A stretch of DNA of 64,000 nt from an uncultured Lachnospiraceae bacterium (GCA_910589385.1 CAJUTU010000012.1:1-64000); one strand, 5' to 3'; shown: positions 26,782-36,196, counted from the stretch's first letter. A program made the numbers and translations. Notes: generated from the letters alone by a model not told the origin.

Positions 26782-27585
26782 TTAGAACCCGCCATTCCCC
26801 GTACAGTTATGGCTTCCACAGCCATGCGTATCCTCACCGCAGTTATGGCTTTCACCATGATGCCCGTGATGGCTGCAATGGACATTCGGATCAAACGACA
26901 GATTTCCGGCAAGAAGGGCTTCCACTGCCGCGTCTGCGCTGCCGGATACGCCGCCGTAAAGACGGATACCTGCTTCTGCCAGTGCGTTCTGCGCCCCTGC
27001 GCCGATTCCACCGCAGATCAGCGTGTCTACATTCAATGAGGAAAGCATCCCTGCCAGGGCGCCATGTCCGTTTCCATTTGTATCGACCACCTGTGCTTCC
27101 GCGATCTTTCCATCCTGGATCTCAAAAACCTTAAACTGCTCTGTATGTCCAAAATGTTGGAATACATTTCCGTTTTGATAAGTGACTGCAATCTTCATTT
27201 TTCTGTTTTCCTCCTCTTTTGGCCTGGCTCTGCCCTTCAAGTTAGGCTCCTGCCCGGCTCTGCTGCATTTTTTTCCACAGCATCTCCATGCCGAACCGTC
27301 ACAGAGTGCATAATTACCGCCGGAAATGCAAAGTGTCTTTCCATTGATCAGGCAGTCCGCTATTTTTGACCTGGCCCGTTCGTACATTTCCGTGACCGTA
27401 GTGCGGGAAATCCCCATCTGTTTGGCGCACTGCTCATGGGTTCTCCTTTCATGATCCACCAGCCGGATTGTCTCAAATTCATCTACAGCCAGAAAAACCT
27501 GCTCGGGCCTTTCTGACCCACAGGGGGCAAAGCTGTCATATTTTGGTTCAAAACAAATTCTCCTGCATCGTGTCGGTCTTGCCAT
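26782..27585 (-). CDS. DUF134 helix-turn-helix and NifX/NafY-like fusion protein
   Basis: Residues 1 to about 100 are a DUF134 DNA-binding domain (MARPTRCRRICFEP; CAKQMGISRTTVTEMYERAR). A Cys-rich linker (CCGKKC) follows. Residues 130-235 are a dinitrogenase iron-molybdenum cofactor-binding domain (VFQHFGHTEQFKVFEI, TLICGGIGAGAQNAL). The tail is rich in His and Cys (HCSHHGHHG). Such proteins are found in anaerobes without nitrogenase and probably handle Fe-S or metal cofactors. The start after GGAGGTAGG gives the family MARP opening. Confidence 0.88.
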   Translation of the reverse strand: MARPTRCRRICFEPKYDSFAPCGSERPEQVFLAVDEFETIRLVDHERRTHEQCAKQMGISRTTVTEMYERARSKIADCLINGKTLCISGGNYALCDGSAWRCCGKKCSRAGQEPNLKGRARPKEEENRKMKIAVTYQNGNVFQHFGHTEQFKVFEIQDGKIAEAQVVDTNGNGHGALAGMLSSLNVDTLICGGIGAGAQNALAEAGIRLYGGVSGSADAAVEALLAGNLSFDPNVHCSHHGHHGESHNCGEDTHGCGSHNCTGNGGF

Positions 27586-27845
27586 GTACCTACCTCCGTT
27601 TCCGATATATGACGGTAATATCATAACACAACGGTATATGAAATTCAAGATAAATAAGGTTTTTGATCATTACAGGTTATAGGTGCGGGTTACAGTACTT
27701 TATCGGCTCAGATGCCGTGCAGTATAGTACACGGCCTTGTGAACTGGTGTTTTTGTTTTATGATTATCTGTATTATGCCTTTTCATTATGGAAAATGTAT
27801 TATATAATATAAGACAAAGCAGCGTAACAGGGCGGAAATAAAGAG

Positions 27846-28169
27846 TTGGTGGTCAGTTTGGACATTGTAAAGATATCAAAAAATAGTGGGATCAGCCAGA
27901 AAGTTTTAGGAGAGATTGTTTATCTGGCGGAAAAATATGAGATTAAAGAACTGATACTATTTGGTTCTAGAGCCAGAGGAGAGTATTATCGGACCAGTGA
28001 TATCGATCTTGCTGTTTCGGGAGGAAACATCGATCGCTTTTCACTTAGCGTAGATGAAGAAACTTCTACGCTTTTAAAGTTTGATCATGTGAATCTGGAC
28101 AGGGCGGTCCAACCCGGACTTAGAGAATCTATTATGCGTGAGGGGATAAAGATATATGAAAAAATATGA
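27846..28169 (+). CDS. MNT-type minimal nucleotidyltransferase antitoxin
   Basis: The 107-residue protein carries GSRARGEYYRTSDIDLAV near residue 39, the GSx10DxD active site of minimal nucleotidyltransferases. In MNT-HEPN toxin-antitoxin pairs this enzyme neutralises the HEPN RNase by AMPylation. The start is an assumed TTG at 27846 with a poor ribosome binding site; a downstream start is possible. It overlaps the HEPN gene. Confidence 0.85.
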   Translation: MVVSLDIVKISKNSGISQKVLGEIVYLAEKYEIKELILFGSRARGEYYRTSDIDLAVSGGNIDRFSLSVDEETSTLLKFDHVNLDRAVQPGLRESIMREGIKIYEKI

Positions 28170-28546
28170 CAATTTCTGTAATGCGCTTCATAAATCTGCT
28201 GGAAATATATGATTATGAGGAACCTTACAGCAATGTGATCCTTACCGGACTGGTAGGGCTGTATGAAATTTGTTTTGAGCAGTCATGGAAAGCGATGAAA
28301 GAGGTGCTGTATCTCAGTGGAATTGAAATAGCTGCTACAGGTTCACCAAAAGCAATCATAAAGGAAGCCTATAGCAATGCCATGATCCAGGATGAGCAGT
28401 TATGGCTGGAGGCGCTGGCAGACCGAAATAATGTTGCGCATGCGTATAATCATGTAATCGCGAAAGATATCGTAGAAAATACCAAAGAAAAGTATGTCAC
28501 AATGTTCCAGCAATTAAAGTCATCCATGGAAGAAAACTGGATGTAA
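28166..28546 (+). CDS. HEPN-domain toxin partner (HI0074-like), probable 5' frameshift
   Basis: The 126-residue protein has the HEPN RNase motif RNNVAH near residue 93 and the IYDYEEPYSN stretch of HI0074-like nucleotidyltransferase partners. The usual N-terminus of this family is found in the +1 frame from ATG 28156 (MKKYDNFCNAL). Removing one base near 28190 would join it to INLLEIYDYEEPY. As it stands, translation must use ATG 28166, which overlaps the stop of the upstream gene, with an altered first dozen residues. The active motif is intact. Confidence 0.8.
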   Translation: MTISVMRFINLLEIYDYEEPYSNVILTGLVGLYEICFEQSWKAMKEVLYLSGIEIAATGSPKAIIKEAYSNAMIQDEQLWLEALADRNNVAHAYNHVIAKDIVENTKEKYVTMFQQLKSSMEENWM

Positions 28547-28686
28547 AGAACATTAGCTATAAATTGCGGCAGGAGGTAATTAGCAGTGCATCCAAAAAAT
28601 CTTCTGCTTCTTAAATTTTACTTGACTCCTTAATCTTACAGATGTAATATAATAAAGATTGCAAGTGTAGGATTTTGGAGGGCGTG

Positions 28687-28815
28687 ATGTGGAGGATGAA
28701 TAATAAAAAGAAATATGTATCAAATAAGGTGCTTCCTTCGGAAGAAAACAAGGAACAGACATGGCACAGGCCGCGTTTGACAGAGGAACGATGGGAGGAG
28801 TTTTATGTGGATTAA
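28687..28815 (+). CDS. Small hypothetical protein, 42 residues
   Basis: GGAGGG lies 5 bases before ATG 28687, and the frame stays open to a TAA that overlaps the start of the next lipoprotein gene by 11 bases. The product is charged, ending RPRLTEERWEEFYVD. No family is recognised. The overlap suggests it is at least a translational coupling leader. Confidence 0.45.
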   Translation: MWRMNNKKKYVSNKVLPSEENKEQTWHRPRLTEERWEEFYVD

Positions 28816-30100
28816 AAGATGGAAGATTTTTATGATCCTATATGTTTCGGTGATCGTTATTTCGGGATGTGCTGTGTCAGGGCAGGAGAATACAGGCGTG
28901 AAGGATACTTCAGAGGAATCCGTATTGGATCAGCCTGATAGGAAGGATGGATCAGGAGAAACCGTGCAGCCTTTGGAAGCGGCAGACTCTGCTGAAACAG
29001 AAGAGGCGTGGGAAAAGGGATATGGTCTTCCTCTGGAGCCGTCTGTAAAAGAAGAGGCAGAGGCAGACTGCAAAAGGGCTATGGAAAAAATCCGTATTGT
29101 CTATATGGAAGCGGACAAAGGAGATGCATCGAATCCGATCGTGGGGAAAGAATCTATTTCCCAAATGTGTACTATTTTACAGGAAACACAATGCCCGGCT
29201 GCTGCAGCCGTCTTTCACTACAGGATGGAAAATTATGAGAAGATGGATGCATTTTTGAGGGACTGTCAGGAGGGAAAAGAAGGCAGCATTGTCCTTTATA
29301 AAATCAATACAGGCGGTGGGATCAACAGGAGCCAATTTATTTTTGACGGCGCAGGGATGCATGTGGTCGATACGGCATCTTCCTGGGATGTGGATAATAT
29401 GCCCATTGTCACGGCAAGCACACACATCAGGATAAAAGACTGGAAGTATACGGAAAAAGGATGGTTTTCGTATGAGTATTGTGTTCCGGAATTCCCGGAA
29501 GTGACAGAGATTGTGAACGGAAATTATATGCTCAGGGTAAAGCCGATGCCGGAGGAATATATCAAAATAGCGGAAACATATCTGCTCCCGATCGGATACC
29601 AGGGAAACAATCTTTTTCGATTGGATTGGGATGAGGAACATTTAGAAGATTTGGATTATACAGGACTGTATGAGTATCTGTATTTGTTGAAAAACCAAAA
29701 AGCATTTGGGCCGCAGACAGATTGTGATGGGATTCCCAAAGCAGAGTTTGAGGATCTGATCACAGAATATCTTCCGGTCACAGTCGAAGAACTTGCCCGG
29801 TATGCTGCATTTGATGAGGAAACTCAGTGTTATCGGTGGAAACGGCTGGGGCCATTGACATATAAGGCAAATAATTTCAGCCTTTCGATACCGGAAGTAA
29901 CAGATATCAAAGAGAAGCCGGACGGAATCATTTTGGTATATATTGATGCCGTATGCGAGCCGCGGGGAGATGATGCTTTGATCCGTCATGTATTGACCTT
30001 GCAGATCCAGGATAACGGGGCAGTCCGGTATCTTGGGAACCAAGTTTTGGAAGAGAGGGCGGAGAATATCATAGAATATCAATATCGTCTGCCGCGGTAA
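28805..30100 (+). CDS. Predicted lipoprotein of unknown function, 431 residues
   Basis: A signal helix (residues 7-20) ends in the lipobox VISGC. An acidic linker of about 50 residues precedes a large folded region with many aromatic residues (TASTHIRIKDWKYTEKGWF near residue 199). I do not recognise a catalytic family; similar lipoproteins are frequent in Lachnospiraceae. Confidence 0.7.
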   Translation: MWIKRWKIFMILYVSVIVISGCAVSGQENTGVKDTSEESVLDQPDRKDGSGETVQPLEAADSAETEEAWEKGYGLPLEPSVKEEAEADCKRAMEKIRIVYMEADKGDASNPIVGKESISQMCTILQETQCPAAAAVFHYRMENYEKMDAFLRDCQEGKEGSIVLYKINTGGGINRSQFIFDGAGMHVVDTASSWDVDNMPIVTASTHIRIKDWKYTEKGWFSYEYCVPEFPEVTEIVNGNYMLRVKPMPEEYIKIAETYLLPIGYQGNNLFRLDWDEEHLEDLDYTGLYEYLYLLKNQKAFGPQTDCDGIPKAEFEDLITEYLPVTVEELARYAAFDEETQCYRWKRLGPLTYKANNFSLSIPEVTDIKEKPDGIILVYIDAVCEPRGDDALIRHVLTLQIQDNGAVRYLGNQVLEERAENIIEYQYRLPR

Positions 30101-30107
30101 GTTGTTC

Positions 30108-30136
30108 TTGACAGCGATGAAAAATAGTGATATTCT
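30108..30136 (+). promoter_or_regulatory. Promoter of the DUF2325 gene
   Basis: TTGACA (30108) and TATTCT (30131) with a 17-base spacer. Transcription would begin near 30143, next to the first palindrome. Confidence 0.75.
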
Positions 30137-30146
30137 AATAATGGAA

Positions 30147-30162
30147 GTTAGTTTATACTAAC
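30147..30162 (+). promoter_or_regulatory. Operator-like palindrome, copy 1
   Basis: GTTAGTTTATACTAAC is a perfect inverted repeat (GTTAGT, four bases, ACTAAC) just downstream of the promoter -10 box, where a repressor would block initiation. The half-site resembles DtxR-family metal regulator sites, which is only an inference. Confidence 0.6.
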
Positions 30163-30208
30163 TTTTAACGGGGATGTGAAACGGAACTTCAAACATGTTA
30201 CTGAAAAC

Positions 30209-30244
30209 AATCACTTTTACGTGAATGTAAAAGTGATTATTTTA
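30209..30244 (+). terminator. Hairpin terminator or attenuator in the leader
   Basis: AATCACTTTTAC pairs perfectly with GTAAAAGTGATT, followed by ATTTTA. It lies between the promoter and the gene it would serve, so it may attenuate transcription. Confidence 0.6.
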
Positions 30245-30253
30245 AAACGGAGA

Positions 30254-30269
30254 GTTAGTTAAGACTAAT
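30254..30269 (+). promoter_or_regulatory. Operator-like palindrome, copy 2
   Basis: GTTAGTTAAGACTAAT repeats the first palindrome with one mismatch in the half-sites. It lies 20 bases before the start codon. Confidence 0.5.
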
Positions 30270-30288
30270 AATAGGGAGGTGCGGCTAA

Positions 30289-30567
30289 ATGAGCGTTGTA
30301 ATTATAGGCGGGCATGAGCGTATGGAGACACAATATAAAGAAATCTGCAAAAGATATCACTGTAAAGTAAAGGTTTTCACTAAAATGAAAACGGATCTAA
30401 ACCATAAAATTGGAAATCCGGATCTGATGATTTTGTTTACGGCCACGGCATCTCATAAAATGGTACGATGTGCAGTCGCGGAATCGGAGCATAACAATAC
30501 GATCCTTGAGCGTTCCCACAGCAGCAGTGCAAGTGCTTTGATCAATATATTAGAGGCATATGCATAA
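30289..30567 (+). CDS. DUF2325 family protein
   Basis: The 92-residue protein begins SVVIIGGHERM, the Rossmann-like opening of DUF2325, and ends HSSSASALINILEAY. Members often accompany iron uptake genes in Clostridia, which would agree with the metal-type palindromes upstream; no Feo genes are present here. GGGAGGTG precedes the ATG. Confidence 0.8.
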   Translation: MSVVIIGGHERMETQYKEICKRYHCKVKVFTKMKTDLNHKIGNPDLMILFTATASHKMVRCAVAESEHNNTILERSHSSSASALINILEAYA

Positions 30568-30605
30568 AAGAAAAATGCAGTTGAGAACAACGCTGAAAAA
30601 TGTAA

Positions 30606-30633
30606 TTGAATGCTCTGTAAAAAATGTTATAAT
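30606..30633 (+). promoter_or_regulatory. Promoter of the GH53 gene
   Basis: TTGAAT (30606) and TATAAT (30628) with a 16-base spacer, about 40 bases before the ATG. Confidence 0.6.
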
Positions 30634-30675
30634 AAGTTGCGGTAAGTTCAGGACGGCAGAAAGGAAAATAGTAAG

Positions 30676-31674
30676 ATGAAAAAGATGATATATGGCGTGG
30701 ATCTTGGCTGGGCCAGCCAGTTGGAAAAGATGGGATACCGATGGCTGGATGAAGCCGGCGGGGAGACAGATATTATTGCAGCATCCAGGGAACTTGGAGC
30801 AAATGCGGTCCGTCTGCGTGTGTTTGTTGATCCTCCCAAGGAAGCATTCTGGAAGAAACAGGAAAATGAGACGTGTATGCTTGGATTTTGTGATATGAAA
30901 AGTGTACTGGAGATGGCAGAACGTGTCAAAAGGGGCGGTATGAAGCTGATGATTGATTTTCACTACAGCGATCATTTTGCAGATCCAATGTTTCAAGACA
31001 TGCCCCGGGAATGGCAGGATGACAGTAACGCGCAGTTGGAAAAGAGGGTTTACAGCCATACGAAGGAAGTCCTGCATCTTCTTGCAAAGCATGACATTTT
31101 TCCTGACTGGGTCCAGGTGGGAAATGAGATCAATCATGGACTGATGTGGCCGAAGGGAAATCTGAAAGAAGCGCCCAAACAGCTTGTACGTTTTTTGAAT
31201 GCAGGCTATGACGCTGTCAAGGAAGTATGCCCGGACTGTCAGGTGATCACCCATCTGGCGGCAGTCATGGATAACGATTTATGTATGCCGTTCTGGGAAA
31301 ACTTTTTTGCGGAAAATGGGAAGACGGATATTCTGGGATTTTCTTATTATCCTTACTGGGAGAAGTTTGAGAGCGATCAGGGCAGGCTGTCAGAGAAGCT
31401 GAAAGAATATGCGCAACTATATTACAAACCGGTCATGATCGTGGAAGTGGGTGGTTTGGATTACGATGAAGAGGGCTGTTACAAGATCATAGCGGACTGC
31501 ATTGGGGCAATGCAGGAGCAGGACGGACAGGAAGAGTGCGGTATTTTTTACTGGGAGCCGGAGGTGACGGCGCAGATACTGCCGGACGCATATCCTCTGG
31601 GAGCCGCGAAACTGGCGGGGGAGAAGACGCTGCAATATAATAAAGCGCTGCAGGCATATAGGGATCATCAATAA
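30676..31674 (+). CDS. Glycoside hydrolase family 53 (endo-beta-1,4-galactanase-like), intracellular
   Basis: The 332-residue TIM-barrel protein has GVDLGWASQLEKMG near the start, NAVRLRVFVDP near residue 40, and the acid/base glutamate in WVQVGNEINHG near 148. The nucleophile glutamate is in VMIVEVGG near 256. GH53 enzymes cut type I arabinogalactan galactan. It has no signal peptide, so it probably acts on imported galacto-oligosaccharides. Confidence 0.9.
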   Translation: MKKMIYGVDLGWASQLEKMGYRWLDEAGGETDIIAASRELGANAVRLRVFVDPPKEAFWKKQENETCMLGFCDMKSVLEMAERVKRGGMKLMIDFHYSDHFADPMFQDMPREWQDDSNAQLEKRVYSHTKEVLHLLAKHDIFPDWVQVGNEINHGLMWPKGNLKEAPKQLVRFLNAGYDAVKEVCPDCQVITHLAAVMDNDLCMPFWENFFAENGKTDILGFSYYPYWEKFESDQGRLSEKLKEYAQLYYKPVMIVEVGGLDYDEEGCYKIIADCIGAMQEQDGQEECGIFYWEPEVTAQILPDAYPLGAAKLAGEKTLQYNKALQAYRDHQ

Positions 31675-31705
31675 TTTTTTTTCATATAAGGAGATCACAC
31701 AGGGA

Positions 31706-32461
31706 ATGAAAATACAGAAAAGGTTAGAAGTCTGCGTGGACTCGGTGGAGTCCGCAGTGACCGCGCAGGAAAGTGGTGCGGACCGGCTGGAGGTCTGTGC
31801 CAATCTGGTAGTCGGCGGGACAACGCCTGGCGTGAGCCAGTTTAAACAGATACGCAGGGCATGTGGCATTGAACTGAATGTTCTGGTCCGTCCCCGGTCC
31901 GGCGATTTTCTATATACAGACGCGGAATTTCAGATGATTGTGGAAGATATACAGATGTTTCGGGAACTGGGAGCCGACGGCATTGTGGCAGGCTGCCTGA
32001 AAGCCGACGGCAATCTGGATCTGGAGAGGATGCGGAAACTGAGAAGATGCGCAGACAGTCTTCAAATGACGCTGCACAGGGCATTTGACGTGTGCCGGGA
32101 TCCATATCAGGCGTTGGAGGAGGCAGTCTCGCTGGGGATCAATACAATCCTTACTTCCGGGCAGGCACCGGTGTGCGCGGAAGGGAAGCAGGTCTTAAAG
32201 AAGCTGATCGCACAGGCAGGCGGCAGGATAGAGATTCTTGTGGGGAGTGGGGTCAATGCGGAGGTGATCCGGCAGCTAATGGAAGAAATCCATGCATCCA
32301 GTTTCCATATGTCAGGAAAGAAGATAATCAGCAGCGGTATGATCTTCCGGAACCAACAGATCCATATGGGACTCCCGGGGTTCGGAGAATTTGATATTTT
32401 CCGTACAGATAAGGAGCAGATCCAAAGGGCAAGGCAGACGTTGGATAAAATACAGGTATAG
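31706..32461 (+). CDS. cutC: CutC family protein
   Basis: The 251-residue TIM-barrel protein has LEVCVDSVESA at the N-terminus, NVLVRPRSGDFLY near residue 55, DGIVAGCL near 91 and TLHRAFDVC near 120. These are hallmarks of CutC, named for copper homeostasis although its biochemical role is uncertain. It lies 31 bases after the GH53 gene. Confidence 0.92.
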   Translation: MKIQKRLEVCVDSVESAVTAQESGADRLEVCANLVVGGTTPGVSQFKQIRRACGIELNVLVRPRSGDFLYTDAEFQMIVEDIQMFRELGADGIVAGCLKADGNLDLERMRKLRRCADSLQMTLHRAFDVCRDPYQALEEAVSLGINTILTSGQAPVCAEGKQVLKKLIAQAGGRIEILVGSGVNAEVIRQLMEEIHASSFHMSGKKIISSGMIFRNQQIHMGLPGFGEFDIFRTDKEQIQRARQTLDKIQV

Positions 32462-32563
32462 GAAAATTGTTCTATAAAAGGATCCATTTTGACTGCTGAC
32501 AGGCAGCCAGGCGAAAAGCCATATAAGGAGTTTGATTCGCTTTTGGGAATGGAGGGAACGGCA

Positions 32564-33280
32564 ATGCAGACTGACGACAGGAAAAAACGGATATTAATTG
32601 TGGAGGACGACGCAGATATCAACCGTTTGTTAAAAACCATTTTGCAGAAAAACGGATATGTTCCGGAGCAGGCTTTTTCGGGAACAGAAGCAAGGCTCCT
32701 GCTGGGGGCGGGTATGTATGATCTGATCCTTTTGGATCTGATGCTTCCGGGAATGACGGGGGAGGACTTGCTGGAGTATATCCGAAATGAGAAAAAACTT
32801 TCCATACCCGTCATTGTCCTATCGGCAAAGGGGAGCCTGAAGGACCGGGTGGGATTACTTTTAGAGGGAGCTGATGATTATCTCACAAAACCATTTGAGC
32901 CTGAGGAGGTGGCGGCTCATGTCTGTGCCGTACTCCGCAGATGCGGGGCTGCAGATACAGAGGATGTACAAGAGAAAGCTGCCCAGGTTTATGCGCACAA
33001 AAGTCTGGCCGTTTATCCAGAGGCACGCAGGGTGATGCTGAAAGACAGGGAGATTTCCCTGACAGCCCATGAATTTGACATCTTGCTTTTGCTCATACAA
33101 AATCCAGACAAAGTATATTCACGGGAAAACTTATACGAGCAGGTATGGAAAGGCGGGTATTACGGCGAGGACAATACCGTAAATGTCCATGTCAGCAATA
33201 TCCGTAAAAAGCTTGCGAAAGAAGAACCGGAAGAGGAATATATACAGACGGTATGGGGGATCGGGTTTAAGATGAAGTAG
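32564..33280 (+). CDS. OmpR-family response regulator (module 1)
   Basis: The 238-residue regulator has RILIVEDD at residue 8, phospho-acceptor Asp in LILLDLMLPGMTG near 56, Lys in YLTKPFEPEE near 106, and an OmpR winged helix (TAHEFDILLLL, VNVHVSNIRKKL). ATG 32564 is placed after GGAGGG. It probably partners with the kinase at 35168, separated from it by an ABC transporter pair. Confidence 0.9.
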   Translation: MQTDDRKKRILIVEDDADINRLLKTILQKNGYVPEQAFSGTEARLLLGAGMYDLILLDLMLPGMTGEDLLEYIRNEKKLSIPVIVLSAKGSLKDRVGLLLEGADDYLTKPFEPEEVAAHVCAVLRRCGAADTEDVQEKAAQVYAHKSLAVYPEARRVMLKDREISLTAHEFDILLLLIQNPDKVYSRENLYEQVWKGGYYGEDNTVNVHVSNIRKKLAKEEPEEEYIQTVWGIGFKMK

Positions 33281-33434
33281 ATGCGGACATTATTTAATTA
33301 GGTATCATATATGATTATTTCCTCTTTATGATTTCTTTAAACTTTCTTGAGGACTAATTAACAGGTATGCTGTTATGATCATCTATGCCTAAAGGGCATC
33401 CATCTTAAAATCAGAAAGAAAGGAATCAAAGGAA

Positions 33435-34355
33435 ATGAAGGAAGCAGTCATTGAAGCCAGAGACATTTCAAAGCAGTATAAAGAACTGGCGGCTTTAGAC
33501 CGTGTGGACATCACGGTCCATCAAGGAGATATCTATGGATTGATCGGGGATAACGGCGCCGGAAAATCGACGTTCTTAAAAATCGTGACAGGACAGATCT
33601 TCCCTACCTGTGGATATGTGCGCCTGTTTGGGTGCGAGGATGTGAAAACGGTGCAAAAAAACCGTTCCCGTATGGGAGCGCTTGTGGAAAACGCAGGATT
33701 TTTCCCGAAAATGAGTGTACAGAAAAATATGGAATATTTCCGCATCCAGCGTGGGATCCCGGGAAAGCAAAAGGCAGAGGAGGCCTTACGGACCGTAAAT
33801 CTGTGGGAGAAAAGAAACGTAAAATGTGAAAAGCTGTCCATGGGGATGAAGCAGCGTTTTGGGCTTGCCCTCGCCCTTCTGGGGGAGCCGGAGCTCCTGG
33901 TGCTGGACGAACCTATCAATGGCCTGGATCCCAGCGGGATCATAGAGATGCGCACACTTTTGACGAAATTGAATCAGGAAAAGCGGATTACGATCCTGCT
34001 GTCCAGCCATATCCTGGCGGAGCTCGAACAGATCGCAACGGTGTACGGATTCCTGAGCTGTGGCAATGTGCTGCAAGAAATCTCTGCAAAGGAACTGCAT
34101 GAAAAATGCTCCGATTTTATAGACATCAGGGTGGCAGAGCCGGATAAATATGCCGCCATCCTGGAAACCGAAATTCCGGGCACTGCATACCGGATCCTCC
34201 AGGATCAGACTGTCCGTATCCTCAATCCGACACTGGAAACGTCCGGATACGGCAATCTGGCATTTAGACATGGGATCGGGGTGCAGGGGCTGAATGAGCA
34301 TCACATGTCACTGGAGGACTATTATGTGGATATCAGGAAGAGGGGGAAACTGTAA
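33435..34355 (+). CDS. ABC transporter ATP-binding protein (module 1)
   Basis: The 306-residue ATPase has GDNGAGKST near residue 38, the signature LSMGMKQR near 136 and LLVLDEPINGLD near 154. It is of the BcrA/NukF type that moves antimicrobial peptides out of the membrane. It overlaps the permease gene at TAATG. Confidence 0.9.
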   Translation: MKEAVIEARDISKQYKELAALDRVDITVHQGDIYGLIGDNGAGKSTFLKIVTGQIFPTCGYVRLFGCEDVKTVQKNRSRMGALVENAGFFPKMSVQKNMEYFRIQRGIPGKQKAEEALRTVNLWEKRNVKCEKLSMGMKQRFGLALALLGEPELLVLDEPINGLDPSGIIEMRTLLTKLNQEKRITILLSSHILAELEQIATVYGFLSCGNVLQEISAKELHEKCSDFIDIRVAEPDKYAAILETEIPGTAYRILQDQTVRILNPTLETSGYGNLAFRHGIGVQGLNEHHMSLEDYYVDIRKRGKL

Positions 34356-35155
34356 TGGCAAATTATATGAAAAGTGAATTTTACAGGATACTGCACGAGA
34401 AAACAATCTATCTGCTGACATTTGTCATCATGGGGCTCGCAGTTTTTGTCAATGTGGTCTTATATCTGTTTTCAACGCTTACACCGCAATTTCGATATGG
34501 AACTGTCCGTTTTGTTTTTGGATTATTGATCACAGATATGCAGTTTTTTTACATTGGAGCCCTGTTAGTAGTCATGTTCTTATCTTCCGATGAGTATAAA
34601 AACGGAGTCTTGAAAAATGCGGTCGCAGGCGGTATAGGCCGGACGCAGATCTTCCTTGGAAAATGTATCGTATATGGACTTACAGCGGCAGGAAGCGCGG
34701 CAGTGATCCTTGCAGGATTTATCGTCAGCGCGCAGATCCTTCTGGGAGGGAATTCTGCAACGCCTCTGGATTCGGTCTATCCGCTCCAGATGATGCTTAC
34801 GGGAACGGTGGCCAACCTGCCTTTTTCTCTGGCTTCCGTAGTTTTGACGGTAACATTGTGCCAGTTTTTCCAAAAAGAGAGCCAGGTATCGATCCTGTGG
34901 CTGACCGTCATCTCTTTGATTCCGATGACAGTCCGGATGCTGGGATACAAGATCCCGATCTGCGCACGGATCGCAGAGTGGATGCCCTGGAATTTTATGA
35001 GTACACAGGTAAAGGTGATGTTCAGTGATCCGCAGATGGAAGCATTATGGATGCATCCCCAGGGATTTTTAAAATGCATTATCGTGGGTGTGATAGGAAT
35101 TGTTTTGTTTGGCGCGGCTGGGATTATTGGCTTTCGAAAAAAAGATATCCCTTGA
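34355..35155 (+). CDS. ABC-2 permease (module 1)
   Basis: The 266-residue membrane protein has about six transmembrane segments and the DEYKNGVLKNAVAGGIGR loop near residue 74, typical of lantibiotic-immunity or bacitracin permeases (BcrB/NukE-like). It works with the preceding ATPase. Confidence 0.85.
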   Translation: MANYMKSEFYRILHEKTIYLLTFVIMGLAVFVNVVLYLFSTLTPQFRYGTVRFVFGLLITDMQFFYIGALLVVMFLSSDEYKNGVLKNAVAGGIGRTQIFLGKCIVYGLTAAGSAAVILAGFIVSAQILLGGNSATPLDSVYPLQMMLTGTVANLPFSLASVVLTVTLCQFFQKESQVSILWLTVISLIPMTVRMLGYKIPICARIAEWMPWNFMSTQVKVMFSDPQMEALWMHPQGFLKCIIVGVIGIVLFGAAGIIGFRKKDIP

Positions 35156-35167
35156 GGAAGGTGAGGG

Positions 35168-36088
35168 ATGGAAATGGCAGAGATGATTCTGATGATCACA
35201 ACAGGCTGTGCAATTTTTTATGGCATACGTTATGGGATGTTGAAACGCAGCATCCGTGGATTGCGCAGAGAACTGGCTGAGATCATAGAAAATCTGGAGG
35301 ATAACCGGATCGTGAAGCTGGATTCGCCCCATCGGGAGCTGGAAGAACTGGAAACAGTATTGAACCATACTTTGGAGCAGGTGAGGAAGGAACGGATCTC
35401 TTATGAAAAACGGGAACGTGAATTCCAGAAGCAGCTTGAAGATTTAAGCCATGACCTTAGGACTCCTTTGACTGCGATCCAGGGGTACCTAAAGCTGATG
35501 GACCAGGGCGTGCCGGGAAACGAAGAAAAGGAATATCTGGCAGTCATCCAGCGCAGGACCTCCAATCTCCGGCATTTGGTCGATCAGTTTTATGATTTTT
35601 CCACTCTGCTGTCAGGGGATTATAAAATGGATCTGCGCGAGGTGGATTTTGGCCGTATGTGCAGGGAACAGCTCTTAGGGAGCTTTTCCCAATTAGAAGA
35701 CGCAGGCATCGAGGTCAAGGTGCAGATTCCTGAAAAGCCTGTGCTCATCCTGGCTGACGAAAATGCCCTGGCCCGGATCGTCGGCAATCTGCTGCAGAAT
35801 GCCGTCCGGTATGCGAAAAAACATCTGGAAATCGAAATAAAGGAGCTGAAAGTCTCAGAGACAGAGAAGAATGTCATCCTGACTTTTGCAAATGATACGG
35901 AAAATCTGACAGCAGAGACGGCAGAGCTGCTTTTCCAGAGATTCTACACCGGAGAACAGGCCAGGAGCCAGGGCGGGACCGGGCTGGGGCTGGCGATTGC
36001 CAGACGGCTTGCGGAACAGATGGGCGGCGCCATGACGGTGGAAAGGAAAGAAACATGGCTGTTTTTCAAGGCCGTTTTTAAAATTTGA
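35168..36088 (+). CDS. Sensor histidine kinase (module 1)
   Basis: The 306-residue kinase has one N-terminal helix, a coiled segment, and the H-box LSHDLRTPLTAIQGYL near residue 92. The ATPase domain contains DENALARIVGNLLQNAVRYA and GTGLGLAIA. With almost no extracellular domain it likely senses transporter state or membrane damage. It lies 13 bases after the permease gene. Confidence 0.88.
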   Translation: MEMAEMILMITTGCAIFYGIRYGMLKRSIRGLRRELAEIIENLEDNRIVKLDSPHRELEELETVLNHTLEQVRKERISYEKREREFQKQLEDLSHDLRTPLTAIQGYLKLMDQGVPGNEEKEYLAVIQRRTSNLRHLVDQFYDFSTLLSGDYKMDLREVDFGRMCREQLLGSFSQLEDAGIEVKVQIPEKPVLILADENALARIVGNLLQNAVRYAKKHLEIEIKELKVSETEKNVILTFANDTENLTAETAELLFQRFYTGEQARSQGGTGLGLAIARRLAEQMGGAMTVERKETWLFFKAVFKI

Positions 36089-36196
36089 AAAGGCTGCGGA
36101 TACAATAAGAAGCCGGAACTATCAACGGTTAAGATAAAGGGGCTATGCCCGCCTGGAGGACAAGAAGATTTCTTTCATCATTATGTGCGTCTCCAC

